Of a stretch of DNA of 6,729 nucleotides, positions 1 to 6,158 are shown piece by piece. This DNA comes from DATGIQ01 sp035295665 (lineage in GTDB: Bacteria; Planctomycetota; Planctomycetia; Gemmatales; Gemmataceae). The notes below the pieces were generated by a model. The model was not told the origin of the DNA and searched no databases. It worked only from the letters and a program-made list of their open reading frames with translations. Numbering within the stretch: position 1 is the first letter of the stretch; each line of letters opens with the position of its first letter. A program made the translations under genes and the position numbers. The stretch spans positions 1-6,729 of the forward strand of contig DATGIQ010000657.1 of assembly GCA_035295665.1 (NCBI GenBank). Reading direction: 5' to 3'.

Positions 1-1628
1 AAGCTGCGGTGCGCGTCGAGGGAACGTATACGATTCCCACCGAGCATCACAACCCGATGGAGCCACATGCCACGGTCGCGCGATGGGACGGCCCGAAGCT
101 GACGCTGTATGAGAAGACCCAGGGCGTGGACATGACGCAAAAGCAGGTGTCGCAGGCGCTGGGCATCGCGGCGGAGAATGTGCGCGTGATTTCGCCTTTC
201 GTCGGCGGGGCGTTCGGCACCGGCTTGCGCACCTGGCCACATACCTTGATCGCGGCGTTGGCCGCCCAGTTCATCCGCCGCCCGGTCAAGCTCGCTTTGA
301 CGCGTGCCCAGATGTTCACGATGACCGGCTACCGGCCGTACACGGTCCAAAAGGTTGCCCTGGGCGCAACCCCGGACGGCCAGCTGACCGCTCTCCGCCA
401 CGACGCCGTGGGTCAGACCTCGACTTACGAAGAGTATACCGAGACGGTCCTCACGCCCGCACGGATCCTCTACGCTTGTCCAAACGTTCGCATCGCTTAT
501 CGGTTGGCGGCCATGAATGTCAACACGCCGGCGCCGATGCGTGGTCCCGGTGAGGCGACGGGCGTTTATGCGTTGGAGTCGGCCCTGGACGAGCTGGCGG
601 TCGCGCTGCGGTTGGACCCCGTTGAGCTGCGCCTGCGCAATTACGCCGACACGGATCCCGAATCCGGCCGGCCCTGGTCGAGCAAGTCGCTGAAGGAATG
701 CTATCATGTAGCCGCCGAACGCTTTGGCTGGGGCCACCGCAATCCGGAGCCGCGCTCGATGCGCGATGGGCCGCTCCTCCTCGGCTACGGAATCGCGACG
801 TCCACCTGGCCGACCCACCGCCAACCGGCGACGGTCCAGGTCCGTCTCCTGGCCAACGGGGCTGCCGTGGTGCGGAGCGCGACCGCCGACATTGGGCCAG
901 GCACATATACGTCCATGACACAGATTGCCGCCGACGCGCTGGGGCTGCCGGTCACCGCGGTGCGCTTCGAACTGGGCGATTCGCGCCTGCCGCCGGCGCC
1001 AATCGAGGGCGGCTCGATGACGCTCGCCAGCGTCGGCTCCGCTGTTCACGAAGCCGCCCGGGCTGCACGGGACGAGGTCCGCAAGTTGATCGGCGCTGAC
1101 GCCGCGGGCAATTATGCGGAGGCTCTCAAGCGCCTTGGCAAGGACGCCATCGAGGTGACGCACCAGTCGAAGGTCGAGAAGACTGAACAGTTCACGGCGC
1201 GAGCCTTTGGTGCCATCTTCGTCGAAGTGCGGGTGGATCCTGATTTGGGGACCGTGCGCGTGGCCCGTGTTGTCGGCCGTTTTGCCGCCGGCCGTATCGT
1301 CAATCTCAAGACGGCCCACAGCCAGGCCATCGGCGGCATCGTCGGCGGCATCGGCATGGCTCTGCTGGAGGAAACCATCTGGGATCCGCGCAACGCACGA
1401 ATCGTGAACGCCAACCTCGCCGACTACCATGTCCCGGTGAACGCCGACATCCCCGATATCGACGCCGACTTTGTCGAGGAGCTGGATAAGCAGGTTAACC
1501 CCATCGGAGCCAAGGGAATCGCGGAAATGGCCTTGGTCGGCGTGGCGCCGGCTATCGCTAACGCGGTCTACCACGCCACCGGCAAACGCATCCGCGATTT
1601 GCCGATCACGCCGGACAAGGTACTCTGA
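1..1628 (+). CDS. Xanthine dehydrogenase family molybdopterin-binding subunit (5' partial)
   Basis: Large, molybdenum-cofactor-binding subunit of a xanthine dehydrogenase/aldehyde oxidoreductase-type hydroxylase, closest in appearance to the PaoC (YagR) group. Such subunits hydroxylate aldehydes or N-heterocycles and pass electrons to separate Fe-S and FAD subunits. The frame is already open at the left edge (first full codon at 3); the GTG at 9 is internal. About 540 residues are present, against roughly 730-760 usual, so some 200 N-terminal residues are outside. Visible motifs: HHNPMEPHA near the start, the cofactor-loop motif GGAFGTG (204-224), MRGPGEA (537-557), and GAKGIAE near the end, whose Glu codon (1524-1526) is the expected catalytic base. 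The C-terminus ends normally in ITPDKVL. The partner subunits would be expected upstream, outside the window. The family is secure; the substrate cannot be told. Confidence 0.5.
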   Translation, partial: AAVRVEGTYTIPTEHHNPMEPHATVARWDGPKLTLYEKTQGVDMTQKQVSQALGIAAENVRVISPFVGGAFGTGLRTWPHTLIAALAAQFIRRPVKLALTRAQMFTMTGYRPYTVQKVALGATPDGQLTALRHDAVGQTSTYEEYTETVLTPARILYACPNVRIAYRLAAMNVNTPAPMRGPGEATGVYALESALDELAVALRLDPVELRLRNYADTDPESGRPWSSKSLKECYHVAAERFGWGHRNPEPRSMRDGPLLLGYGIATSTWPTHRQPATVQVRLLANGAAVVRSATADIGPGTYTSMTQIAADALGLPVTAVRFELGDSRLPPAPIEGGSMTLASVGSAVHEAARAARDEVRKLIGADAAGNYAEALKRLGKDAIEVTHQSKVEKTEQFTARAFGAIFVEVRVDPDLGTVRVARVVGRFAAGRIVNLKTAHSQAIGGIVGGIGMALLEETIWDPRNARIVNANLADYHVPVNADIPDIDADFVEELDKQVNPIGAKGIAEMALVGVAPAIANAVYHATGKRIRDLPITPDKVL

Positions 1629-1684
1629 TTCTTGGTCCCACTGTCCTTATTCATTTCGCTGCGGGTAGCACTCCAGCCGTTGGA

Positions 1685-2590
1685 TTATTTGGCCACATCT
1701 GCCCCCGGCCAAACGAGGTTGTTCAATCGATCGACTGGCTCTCGGGCGACCCAGGCGATACCGCGCAGCAGCAGCACGCGGAATAGCGGATCGTCGAACG
1801 TCCAGGAGTAGTGACCGGGGATCGATACAAACACCCGCCCCCTGGCAGGCTCCATCGTCCAGAACAGGGGCCGCGGTTCGTTCTCTTCCATTTGTGTGGC
1901 CAGGATGCGATTGGCCGGCAGTTCTCCCGTGAGCATCCAGTAGCTTTCGTCCACCAATTTCAATTTGTCGAAATTGCGGGTGATGGGGTGCTTTGCTCCG
2001 TGAGAGAACGATAGTTCCAGCGGACCGTGACGGTACTTGATCTGGCCGCCGCGCGATGCCAGTCCGATCCGCCGGGCGAATCCGGGAGCATCCTGCCGGC
2101 CGTCCATTGCCCAGTGGATATAGACCAACCCGCCACCCCGCTCCAGGAACGAATCGATATCGGCGGCACGATCCGGGGTCCAGTCCCCATGCTGGTAGAA
2201 GACCATCACATCCGCCTTCTGGAACTCCTCTTTCTGAGGCCATTCCCAGGCGGTGGCCACGTCTACTTGATCGGCGAGCCGGAACAGTGCCGTCCACGTC
2301 TTCTGCCAGGCCGGATAATCATGCTCTCCTTGGCCGTGATCCTTCTTGCCGGCCACGAGCACGACGCGGAGCTTGCGGATCTGTTCCGGCGGGTTCGGAG
2401 CGCCGGCCAGCACAGCCTGGACCTCGGCCGCGGAGCGTGGTTTCGGTCGCGGGCCTTGGTGGTCGCGGGGCATCGCCGTGGGTGGCAGCGGTTCATTGGC
2501 CGCCCAGGCGTTGTTCAGCCACGCGCTTGCTCCAGGGCCGCCAAGGATGCTCATGGCCAGGAGGGTTCCGAAAAAGCAGCTCGAACGCAT
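1685..2590 (-). CDS. Exported ThuA-domain protein
   Basis: A 301-residue protein with an N-terminal export signal (hydrophobic stretch about 6-18, possible cleavage near AWA-AN at 28-32) and a low-complexity linker to about residue 70. The ThuA domain, a glutamine-amidotransferase-like fold, runs from about 73 to 285. It starts with the strand KLRVVLVAG (73-81) and DHGQGEHDY (84-92), followed by ADVMVFYQHGDW (126-137), RGGGLVYIHWAMDG (151-164), HPITRNF (201-207) and GRVFVSIPGHYSWTFDDPLF (251-270). ThuA was named from trehalose utilisation in rhizobia, but the biochemical role is largely unknown; planctomycetes carry many secreted copies, often thought to act in sugar breakdown. The start is supported by AAGGAG seven bases upstream. 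It converges on the molybdenum hydroxylase gene with a 56-base gap in which I see no clear terminator. Family confident, function open. Confidence 0.5.
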   Translation of the reverse strand: MRSSCFFGTLLAMSILGGPGASAWLNNAWAANEPLPPTAMPRDHQGPRPKPRSAAEVQAVLAGAPNPPEQIRKLRVVLVAGKKDHGQGEHDYPAWQKTWTALFRLADQVDVATAWEWPQKEEFQKADVMVFYQHGDWTPDRAADIDSFLERGGGLVYIHWAMDGRQDAPGFARRIGLASRGGQIKYRHGPLELSFSHGAKHPITRNFDKLKLVDESYWMLTGELPANRILATQMEENEPRPLFWTMEPARGRVFVSIPGHYSWTFDDPLFRVLLLRGIAWVAREPVDRLNNLVWPGADVAK

Positions 2591-2597
2591 GGTGAAA

Positions 2598-2603
2598 CTC
2601 CTT
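2598..2603 (-). promoter_or_regulatory. Ribosome binding site of the ThuA gene
   Basis: On the minus strand the bases read AAGGAG, a near-perfect Shine-Dalgarno sequence, seven bases before the ATG at 2588-2590. It fixes the start of the ThuA-domain gene at the signal peptide. Confidence 0.5.
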
Positions 2604-2627
2604 GAGGCTCCGCTTGGGAAGTAGCTT

Positions 2628-2647
2628 GAGGGGCACGACCGCCCCTC
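2628..2647 (-). other. Stem-loop in the ThuA gene leader
   Basis: Perfect 7-base inverted repeat: GAGGGGC (2628-2634) and GCCCCTC (2641-2647) around a 6-base loop. On the minus strand it lies about 38 bases before the start codon and, if the promoter candidate at 2657-2685 is right, almost at the 5' end of the mRNA. It could stabilise the transcript or act as an operator. There is no run of T after it on either strand, so a terminator is unlikely. Confidence 0.5.
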
Positions 2648-2656
2648 TTCTGGAGA

Positions 2657-2685
2657 GTACTACCAGCAACGCGACGGCCTGGCAA
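2657..2685 (-). promoter_or_regulatory. Possible sigma-70-type promoter for the ThuA gene
   Basis: On the minus strand TTGCCA (2680-2685) matches the -35 consensus at five of six positions. After a 17-base spacer comes TAGTAC (2657-2662), a weak -10 with three of six matches. Transcription would start near 2650, giving a leader of about 60 bases. The spacing is ideal but the -10 is poor, so this is only a candidate. Confidence 0.5.
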
Positions 2686-2732
2686 GGAGCATTTTACGAT
2701 GGCGAAAACCTGCTCCGCGACCCGCCTGCTGC

Positions 2733-2757
2733 GGTTTTCTAACCGGGAGCGACTCCC
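2733..2757. repeat. Two adjacent short inverted repeats
   Basis: GGTT-TTCT-AACC (2733-2744) is followed at once by GGGAG-CGA-CTCCC (2745-2757). Both are small perfect hairpins placed back to back in the divergent region between the ThuA and glycosyltransferase genes. They could be an operator or a copy of a dispersed intergenic repeat; one window cannot decide. Confidence 0.5.
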
Positions 2758-2823
2758 CTCCGCGTCATCGCCGCCAGTGCCGCGGGCGTCGCCCCACCTC
2801 TGTTGGGTGGCACGTCGGGGATG

Positions 2824-2829
2824 TAGAAT
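2824..2829 (+). promoter_or_regulatory. Possible -10 element for the glycosyltransferase gene
   Basis: TAGAAT matches the -10 consensus TATAAT at five of six positions and lies about 67 bases before the proposed start at 2897. A partial -35 (TTGGGT, 2803-2808) is upstream but at a short 15-base spacing. If used, transcription would begin near 2836, which would exclude any start codon at 2699 and fits the internal start chosen for this gene. Confidence 0.5.
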
Positions 2830-2879
2830 GACCGGGGCCACCGCCATCCCGGCCCGGCAGCTCCCTCCCGCGCCGCTGC

Positions 2880-2885
2880 GGAGGG
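2880..2885 (+). promoter_or_regulatory. Ribosome binding site of the glycosyltransferase gene
   Basis: GGAGGG lies 11 bases before the ATG at 2897. The spacing is somewhat long, but together with the conserved N-terminal motif that begins at this ATG it decides the start. A nearer ATG at 2887 is in another frame and opens only a short frame. Confidence 0.5.
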
Positions 2886-2896
2886 TATGTTCACCG

Positions 2897-4135
2897 ATGC
2901 ACGTCATCCTCGCCACCATGGGCACCGATGGAGATGTGTTCCCGCACGTCGGCCTCGGAGTCCAGCTACGGGCTCGCGGTCACCAAGTCACCTTGGCAGC
3001 GCCGGAGCCTTACCGAAATCTCGCAGCCGATCTCGGGCTCGGGTTCCGCCCCCTGGTGACGGCCGAAGAAGCCGGTCGGATGCTGGCCGACCCGGACCTT
3101 TGGCACCCGCTGCGTAGCGGACCAATGATGGCCCGGTGGGGAGCCGGGCTCCTGCCCCGCCAGTTTGAGTTGCTCGCCATGTTGGCCGCAGGGCCGGCGA
3201 GCGTGCTGGTTGCCAACCCGGGCGTCCTGGCTGCTCGTTTGGTGCAGGAGAAGCGGATCTGTCCGATGGCTACCCTGCTCCTCCAACCGGGGATACTCCC
3301 GAGCATCTCGGCCCCGCCGGAGATGCCGGGCGGGCTGACCCTCCCTCGAGGAATGCCGCGTCCGGTTGGCAGGCTGTACTGGGCGGCGATCGATGCCACT
3401 GGTTGCCTGCTTGTGGGCGGCTCACTGAATCGGCTGCGGGCGGCCCTGGGGCTCCGCCCGGTGCGGCGCGTATTCCAATGGTGGCTGTCGCCGGAGTTGG
3501 TCATCGGGCTGTTCCCGCACTGGTATGCCGCGCCGCAGCCAGACTGGCCGGCCCAGCTCCGGTTGGCCGGGTTCGGCCGCTACGATGGTGGCCGCGGGGG
3601 CGACTTTGCCGACGACATCCGGTCGTTCTGCCAGGCCGGACCGCCGCCGGTCGCGTTCACCCTCGGGACAGGGATGACGCACGGAGCCGCGTTCTTCCGA
3701 GCAGCCGCGGACGCCTGCGGGTTGCTGCGAGCCCGCGGGCTGCTTCTGACCAAGTACCCACACCAGATCCCAGCCCAACTGCCCCCGGGCGTTTGTTACT
3801 GCGCATTTGCCCCCTTTCGGCAGCTCCTCCCGCTCTGCGCGGCGGTCGTCCACCATGGTGGGATCGGGACGACGGCCGCGGCCCTGGCCGCGGGGACACC
3901 GCAGTTGGTCCTGCCATTGGCCTGGGATCAGCCCGACAACGCCCGGCGGCTCCAGGGGCTGGGGGTGGGAATTCGACTCGGACCACGACAACGGACGGCG
4001 GAGCACTTGGCCCGGGCGCTGCGGCGACTCATGACCCCCGACGTGTGGGCCCGGTGCCGAGCGGTCGCCGACCGGGTCGGAAAAATGGACGGGTTGGAGG
4101 TGGCGGCCCCGTGGGTCGAGGGATTAGAGAAATGA
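2897..4135 (+). CDS. RhlB-like glycosyltransferase (GT1/GT28 fold)
   Basis: A 412-residue nucleotide-sugar-dependent glycosyltransferase with two Rossmann-like halves. The N-terminal acceptor half opens with MHVILATMGTDGDVFPHVGL and RARGHQVTLA (26-35), the usual start of the GT28 N-terminal domain. The middle (RRVFQWWLSPE, then GLFPHWYAAPQPDWP) recalls RhlB-type rhamnosyltransferases. The C-terminal donor half carries HHGGIGTT (319-326), then a Pro-rich turn and WDQPDNA (343-349), the GT1 donor-site signature; D344 and Q345 would contact the sugar. No signal peptide or membrane helix is seen, so it should be cytosolic or peripheral. The acceptor may be a lipid or other small hydrophobic molecule, but this is inferred from the family only. 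The frame is open back to 2699, yet those 66 residues are Arg/Pro-rich and unlike any domain, so I start at 2897. It stands alone between divergent and convergent neighbours. Confidence 0.5.
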   Translation: MHVILATMGTDGDVFPHVGLGVQLRARGHQVTLAAPEPYRNLAADLGLGFRPLVTAEEAGRMLADPDLWHPLRSGPMMARWGAGLLPRQFELLAMLAAGPASVLVANPGVLAARLVQEKRICPMATLLLQPGILPSISAPPEMPGGLTLPRGMPRPVGRLYWAAIDATGCLLVGGSLNRLRAALGLRPVRRVFQWWLSPELVIGLFPHWYAAPQPDWPAQLRLAGFGRYDGGRGGDFADDIRSFCQAGPPPVAFTLGTGMTHGAAFFRAAADACGLLRARGLLLTKYPHQIPAQLPPGVCYCAFAPFRQLLPLCAAVVHHGGIGTTAAALAAGTPQLVLPLAWDQPDNARRLQGLGVGIRLGPRQRTAEHLARALRRLMTPDVWARCRAVADRVGKMDGLEVAAPWVEGLEK

Positions 4136-4360
4136 GGGGACGGCATCTTGAACACGATAGCGTATTGGAATTCACCAAAGCAGGTGTGCCCAAACCGTTC
4201 TGAAAGCGTCTATTCCACAAGCCGGCAAAGCACAGTCAGTTGCACAGATGTTGCATTCGCGTTGAAATCTTGAGACGGCCCCGTCACACTGGGGCTCGCC
4301 CGTGCTGAGCGCGAGCGTGCTGATAGCTTTTCCGCCCGCTGTTCTTCTCCCTCCTCGCCT
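4136..4360. other. Intergenic stretch between convergent genes
   Basis: No supported gene. It holds GACGG-CC-CCGTC (4274-4285), GCCCC/GGGGC around eight bases (4278-4295) and GCTCGC/GCGAGC (4294-4316), which could give modest hairpins between the two convergent genes, but none is followed by a T-run. 4326-4366 is a pyrimidine-rich tract on the plus strand. Confidence 0.5.
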
Positions 4361-4714
4361 TCACGGCCAATCCGTCCCATTAAGCAGGATGGCCACGCCG
4401 CCGGCATAGCCTACGGCGAAGTCCGGATAACCATCGCCGTTGAAGTCGCCCACGGCCACCGAACGAACCCGCCCACTGACGCTGTAACTTCCCGGGGCTT
4501 GGAAAGTGCCGTCGCCCTTGCCCAGCAGGATGCTCATCCCGCTGTCTGTATAGCGTTTAGGATCGCTTCCATAGTTGGCCACAGCGAGGTCAGAGATGCC
4601 ATCCCCATTGAAGTCGCCCACGGCCACGGACTGGGGTGTAGGGCCCGCGGCGTAGACAGGCGGGGTGACAAAACTCGCCGCCACAGGCGGCCCGCAAAGA
4701 ACCAGCGCAAGCAA
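4361..4714 (-). CDS. Short secreted FG-GAP/VCBS repeat protein, start uncertain
   Basis: A 117-residue protein from a TTG at 4712-4714. Residues 1-23 are hydrophobic and end in VYAAG, resembling the end of a signal peptide followed by the mature start of planctomycete FG-GAP proteins. Two FG-GAP/VCBS repeats follow, each with a calcium-binding loop: DFNGDGISD (34-42) and DFNGDGYPD (90-98); between them is LLGKGDGTFQ (63-72). The C-terminus VAILLNGTDWP looks like a natural family end. Most relatives have many more repeats and form a beta-propeller; two repeats are too few for a closed one. A GAAGG lies six bases before the TTG. The codons just upstream read DRRRRCC, an ideal signal-peptide n-region, but no ATG, GTG or TTG precedes them before a stop at 4787-4789. 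It may use TTG, or be a decayed or internally deleted gene. Family likely; integrity doubtful. Confidence 0.5.
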   Translation of the reverse strand: MLALVLCGPPVAASFVTPPVYAAGPTPQSVAVGDFNGDGISDLAVANYGSDPKRYTDSGMSILLGKGDGTFQAPGSYSVSGRVRSVAVGDFNGDGYPDFAVGYAGGVAILLNGTDWP

Positions 4715-4975
4715 ACAACACCTTCGCCGGCGATCTACTGCCCAGGGATCTCCGGAGCGCGGGCGATTTCGCGCCCTTGTCCGTTCCTACCTGCCCGGCG
4801 ACACCAATCCGGGTAGAAGGGATTTGCATGGATCGACCATCGCGATGCAGGGAGGAGACCGCTGCCCCTAGCAGCGTGCAGCAGATCGTTCTCCGAGACT
4901 CGCTTGGGCTTCGCACTGGGTAGCACAGAGGAGCATACCCCGGGGTACGGATGCACAGCAATCTTTTTTCAGCCC
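4715..4975. other. Non-coding stretch upstream of the FG-GAP gene
   Basis: I see no credible gene here. On the minus strand the open frames have no recognisable domain and their composition changes across their length. It contains a perfect 12-base palindrome, TACCCCGGGGTA (4936-4947), and a small hairpin GGGCG-ATTTCG-CGCCC (4761-4776). No convincing -35/-10 pair for the FG-GAP gene was found. Confidence 0.5.
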
Positions 4976-5134
4976 TCAGATCAGAGACCAATGGTCAGAG
5001 CGGGCGGCGCGGACAGGAGACTGGCGCCAATCGCTGAGGCTGGCCAGGACAAGGTCGGCCGAGCTCTCCAGCTTAATGACCAGCCGCGTGCCCATGTCGA
5101 AGCAGCGTCCAAGGGGAGGGCGCTGCTCCAGCAC
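4976..5134 (-). pseudogene. Small open frame directly behind the HAF gene, possible domain remnant
   Basis: On the minus strand, immediately after the TGA of the HAF gene (5135-5137), the same frame stays open for 52 codons from GTG (5132-5134) to TGA (4976-4978). It includes GRCFDMGTRLVIKLESSADL and then VLASLSDWRQ. The pattern G-R-x-F-x-x-G-T-x-L-x-I-x-L resembles the middle strand pair of PilZ domains, but the rest of such a domain is absent. No ribosome binding site is placed for the GTG. It could be a remnant of a lost neighbour, a short translationally coupled peptide, or chance. Low confidence in any function. Confidence 0.5.
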
Positions 5135-6082
5135 TCAGCGACGAGCAGAACCCCTCCGGCGCAACCACGCGCAGCCGAGCAGGCGGGCTATTCCCAAGGC
5201 CAGGAGCATGAGGCTGGAAGGCTTGGGCACGGGCGCGGCTAGCGGGGTGGCAAGGTAACCGTGGAATCCGCTGTCATCGCGATAAGTCCCGACGATCTGA
5301 TTGGAATCGTTGATTCCTACGGCATCGGTGTAGACCGATCCCGGCACATCCAGTGTGCTGAAGCTGCCCCCTTCGAATACGAAACCGTATGTGCCATTTG
5401 TGCCGTAAAGTCCTACCACCCCGCCGCCGTTGTTGATGCCGTAGGCCTGCGTGCCCGAATCGCCTGGGAAGTCCAGCACAGCGTACGTGTCTCCGCTACG
5501 AAGAAAGCCGTGGGCTTTTCCCATTGGGTCACGGTACGCTCCAACAATCTGCCCTAAATTATTGATCCCGCCTACAGAGGTGTTGACCGAGCCGGGAACG
5601 TCGATGCTCGTATAGTTTCCATTGCTGAACAGGAACCCATGAAATGGAGATATAGTACTAATCTGATAAGAGCCCGAAATTTGGCCGATGCCATTAATTC
5701 CCCGAGCTTCTGTATACATGGCTCCCGGCAGGCTGAGAGTCGTGTAAGCACCCCCGTTCTGCATGAAGCCGGAAAATGTCGTGGAAGAAGCCTCGTAGCG
5801 CCCGACGATCTGGCCGGAATTATTTATCGCATAAGCATCCGTAAGTAAGGCGCCGGGTACATCGAAGCTCGTGTAGGTGCCGCCGCTAAAGAGGAACCCG
5901 TGGCGCGTATTGTCGCGGCCGAGATAGCTCCCCACGACTTGCCCGGAAGCATTGATCCCTTCCGCGTAGGTTAGCTGGGCACCGGGAAAATCGATCGAGG
6001 TATACGCGTAATCCGCATGCCCTGGACCGACAGTCCCTGCGAACACACCCAAGGCCAGCAAACCGCAAAGAATGCGATTCAT
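5135..6082 (-). CDS. Exported HAF-repeat protein with a PEP-CTERM-like anchor
   Basis: A 315-residue protein. Residues 1-23 (MNRILCGLL... ending GHA) form a signal peptide. Six tandem repeats of about 43 residues follow (27 to about 276), each of the form Y-T-S-[IF]-D-[VF]-P-G ... GIN-x-x-GQIVG-x-Y ... HGFL-x-x-G-x, the HAF extracellular repeat family. The C-terminus has a Pro-rich linker, PKPSS (286-290), a hydrophobic stretch (291-307) and an Arg-rich tail (RRR at 308-310), the layout of a PEP-CTERM sorting signal recognised by exosortase and used for surface export. Here the second position is Lys (AAG, 5222-5224) instead of the hallmark Glu. An ATG at 6124 is in frame, but the strong promoter puts transcription start near it, and GAGGA eight bases before 6082 favours the later start. 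Function unknown; probably an extracellular or surface matrix protein. Confidence 0.5.
   Translation of the reverse strand: MNRILCGLLALGVFAGTVGPGHADYAYTSIDFPGAQLTYAEGINASGQVVGSYLGRDNTRHGFLFSGGTYTSFDVPGALLTDAYAINNSGQIVGRYEASSTTFSGFMQNGGAYTTLSLPGAMYTEARGINGIGQISGSYQISTISPFHGFLFSNGNYTSIDVPGSVNTSVGGINNLGQIVGAYRDPMGKAHGFLRSGDTYAVLDFPGDSGTQAYGINNGGGVVGLYGTNGTYGFVFEGGSFSTLDVPGSVYTDAVGINDSNQIVGTYRDDSGFHGYLATPLAAPVPKPSSLMLLALGIARLLGCAWLRRRGSARR
5255..6004 (-). repeat. Six tandem HAF repeats within the coding sequence
   Basis: Units at residues 27-69, 70-112, 113-156, 157-199, 200-240 and 241 to about 276 of the HAF protein. Conserved cores are D-[VF]-P-G, GIN-x-x-G-Q-[IV]-V-G-x-Y and G-F-[LMV]. Unit 3 has LPG in place of DVPG and ISG for IVG; unit 5 has GGGVVG for GQIVG; unit 6 has NQIVG. 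The units have diverged, so this is not a recent expansion. The residue pattern suggests beta strands, possibly one propeller blade per unit (inference). Confidence 0.5.
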
Positions 6083-6090
6083 GACAGGAA

Positions 6091-6095
6091 TCCTC
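6091..6095 (-). promoter_or_regulatory. Ribosome binding site of the HAF gene
   Basis: GAGGA on the minus strand, eight bases before the ATG at 6080-6082. It supports the start at 6082 over the in-frame ATG at 6124. It overlaps the perfect palindrome CTCGTACGAG (6093-6102), so a protein or hairpin at that palindrome could mask it. Confidence 0.5.
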
Positions 6096-6110
6096 GTACG
6101 AGACGCGGCA

Positions 6111-6139
6111 CGATCAGGCGACACCGCCCAGTATGATCG
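6111..6139. promoter_or_regulatory. Inverted repeat over the start of HAF transcription
   Basis: CGATCA (6111-6116) and TGATCG (6134-6139) form perfect 6-base arms with inner GGC/GCC pairing (6117-6119 with 6126-6128). The repeat covers most of the -10 element and the expected transcription start, a usual place for a repressor operator. It is short enough to be chance. Confidence 0.5.
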
Positions 6140-6158
6140 GGCTATCTGAAGAAGTCAA
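6130..6158 (-). promoter_or_regulatory. Sigma-70-type promoter of the HAF gene
   Basis: Minus strand: TTGACT (6153-6158, five of six matches to TTGACA), a 17-base spacer, then CATACT (6130-6135, four of six matches to TATAAT). This is the best promoter in the window. Transcription would start near 6123, giving a leader of about 41 bases to the ATG at 6082. Confidence 0.5.

Noticed and set aside
1629..1684. Possible shared terminator between the convergent hydroxylase and ThuA genes
   Set aside because: No stem of more than four pairs and no T-run on either strand.
2027..2605. Plus-strand open frames opposite the ThuA gene (192 and 179 codons)
   Set aside because: Antisense to a recognisable ThuA domain with a good ribosome site; their translations are Arg/Pro-rich and unlike any family.
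3422..4006. Minus-strand open frame of 194 codons under the glycosyltransferase
   Set aside because: Antisense shadow of a strongly coding region; no motif and no ribosome site.
3403..4203. Long plus-strand open frame of 266 codons overlapping the glycosyltransferase
   Set aside because: It is out of frame with a clear glycosyltransferase, rich in Arg/Pro/Gly as expected from a GC-rich shadow frame, and shows no domain.
4590..4991. Minus-strand open frame of 133 codons upstream of and overlapping the FG-GAP gene
   Set aside because: It overlaps the FG-GAP coding region in the wrong frame and has no domain; I considered a frameshift joining the two, but the upstream part does not resemble an FG-GAP N-terminus.
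5121..5140. Hairpin CGCTG/CAGCG at the end of the HAF gene as a terminator
   Set aside because: Only five base pairs, overlaps the stop codon and has no T-run.
6083..6124. Fourteen-residue N-terminal extension of the HAF protein from the ATG at 6124
   Set aside because: The predicted transcription start is about 6123, and the signal peptide plus ribosome site fit the start at 6082.
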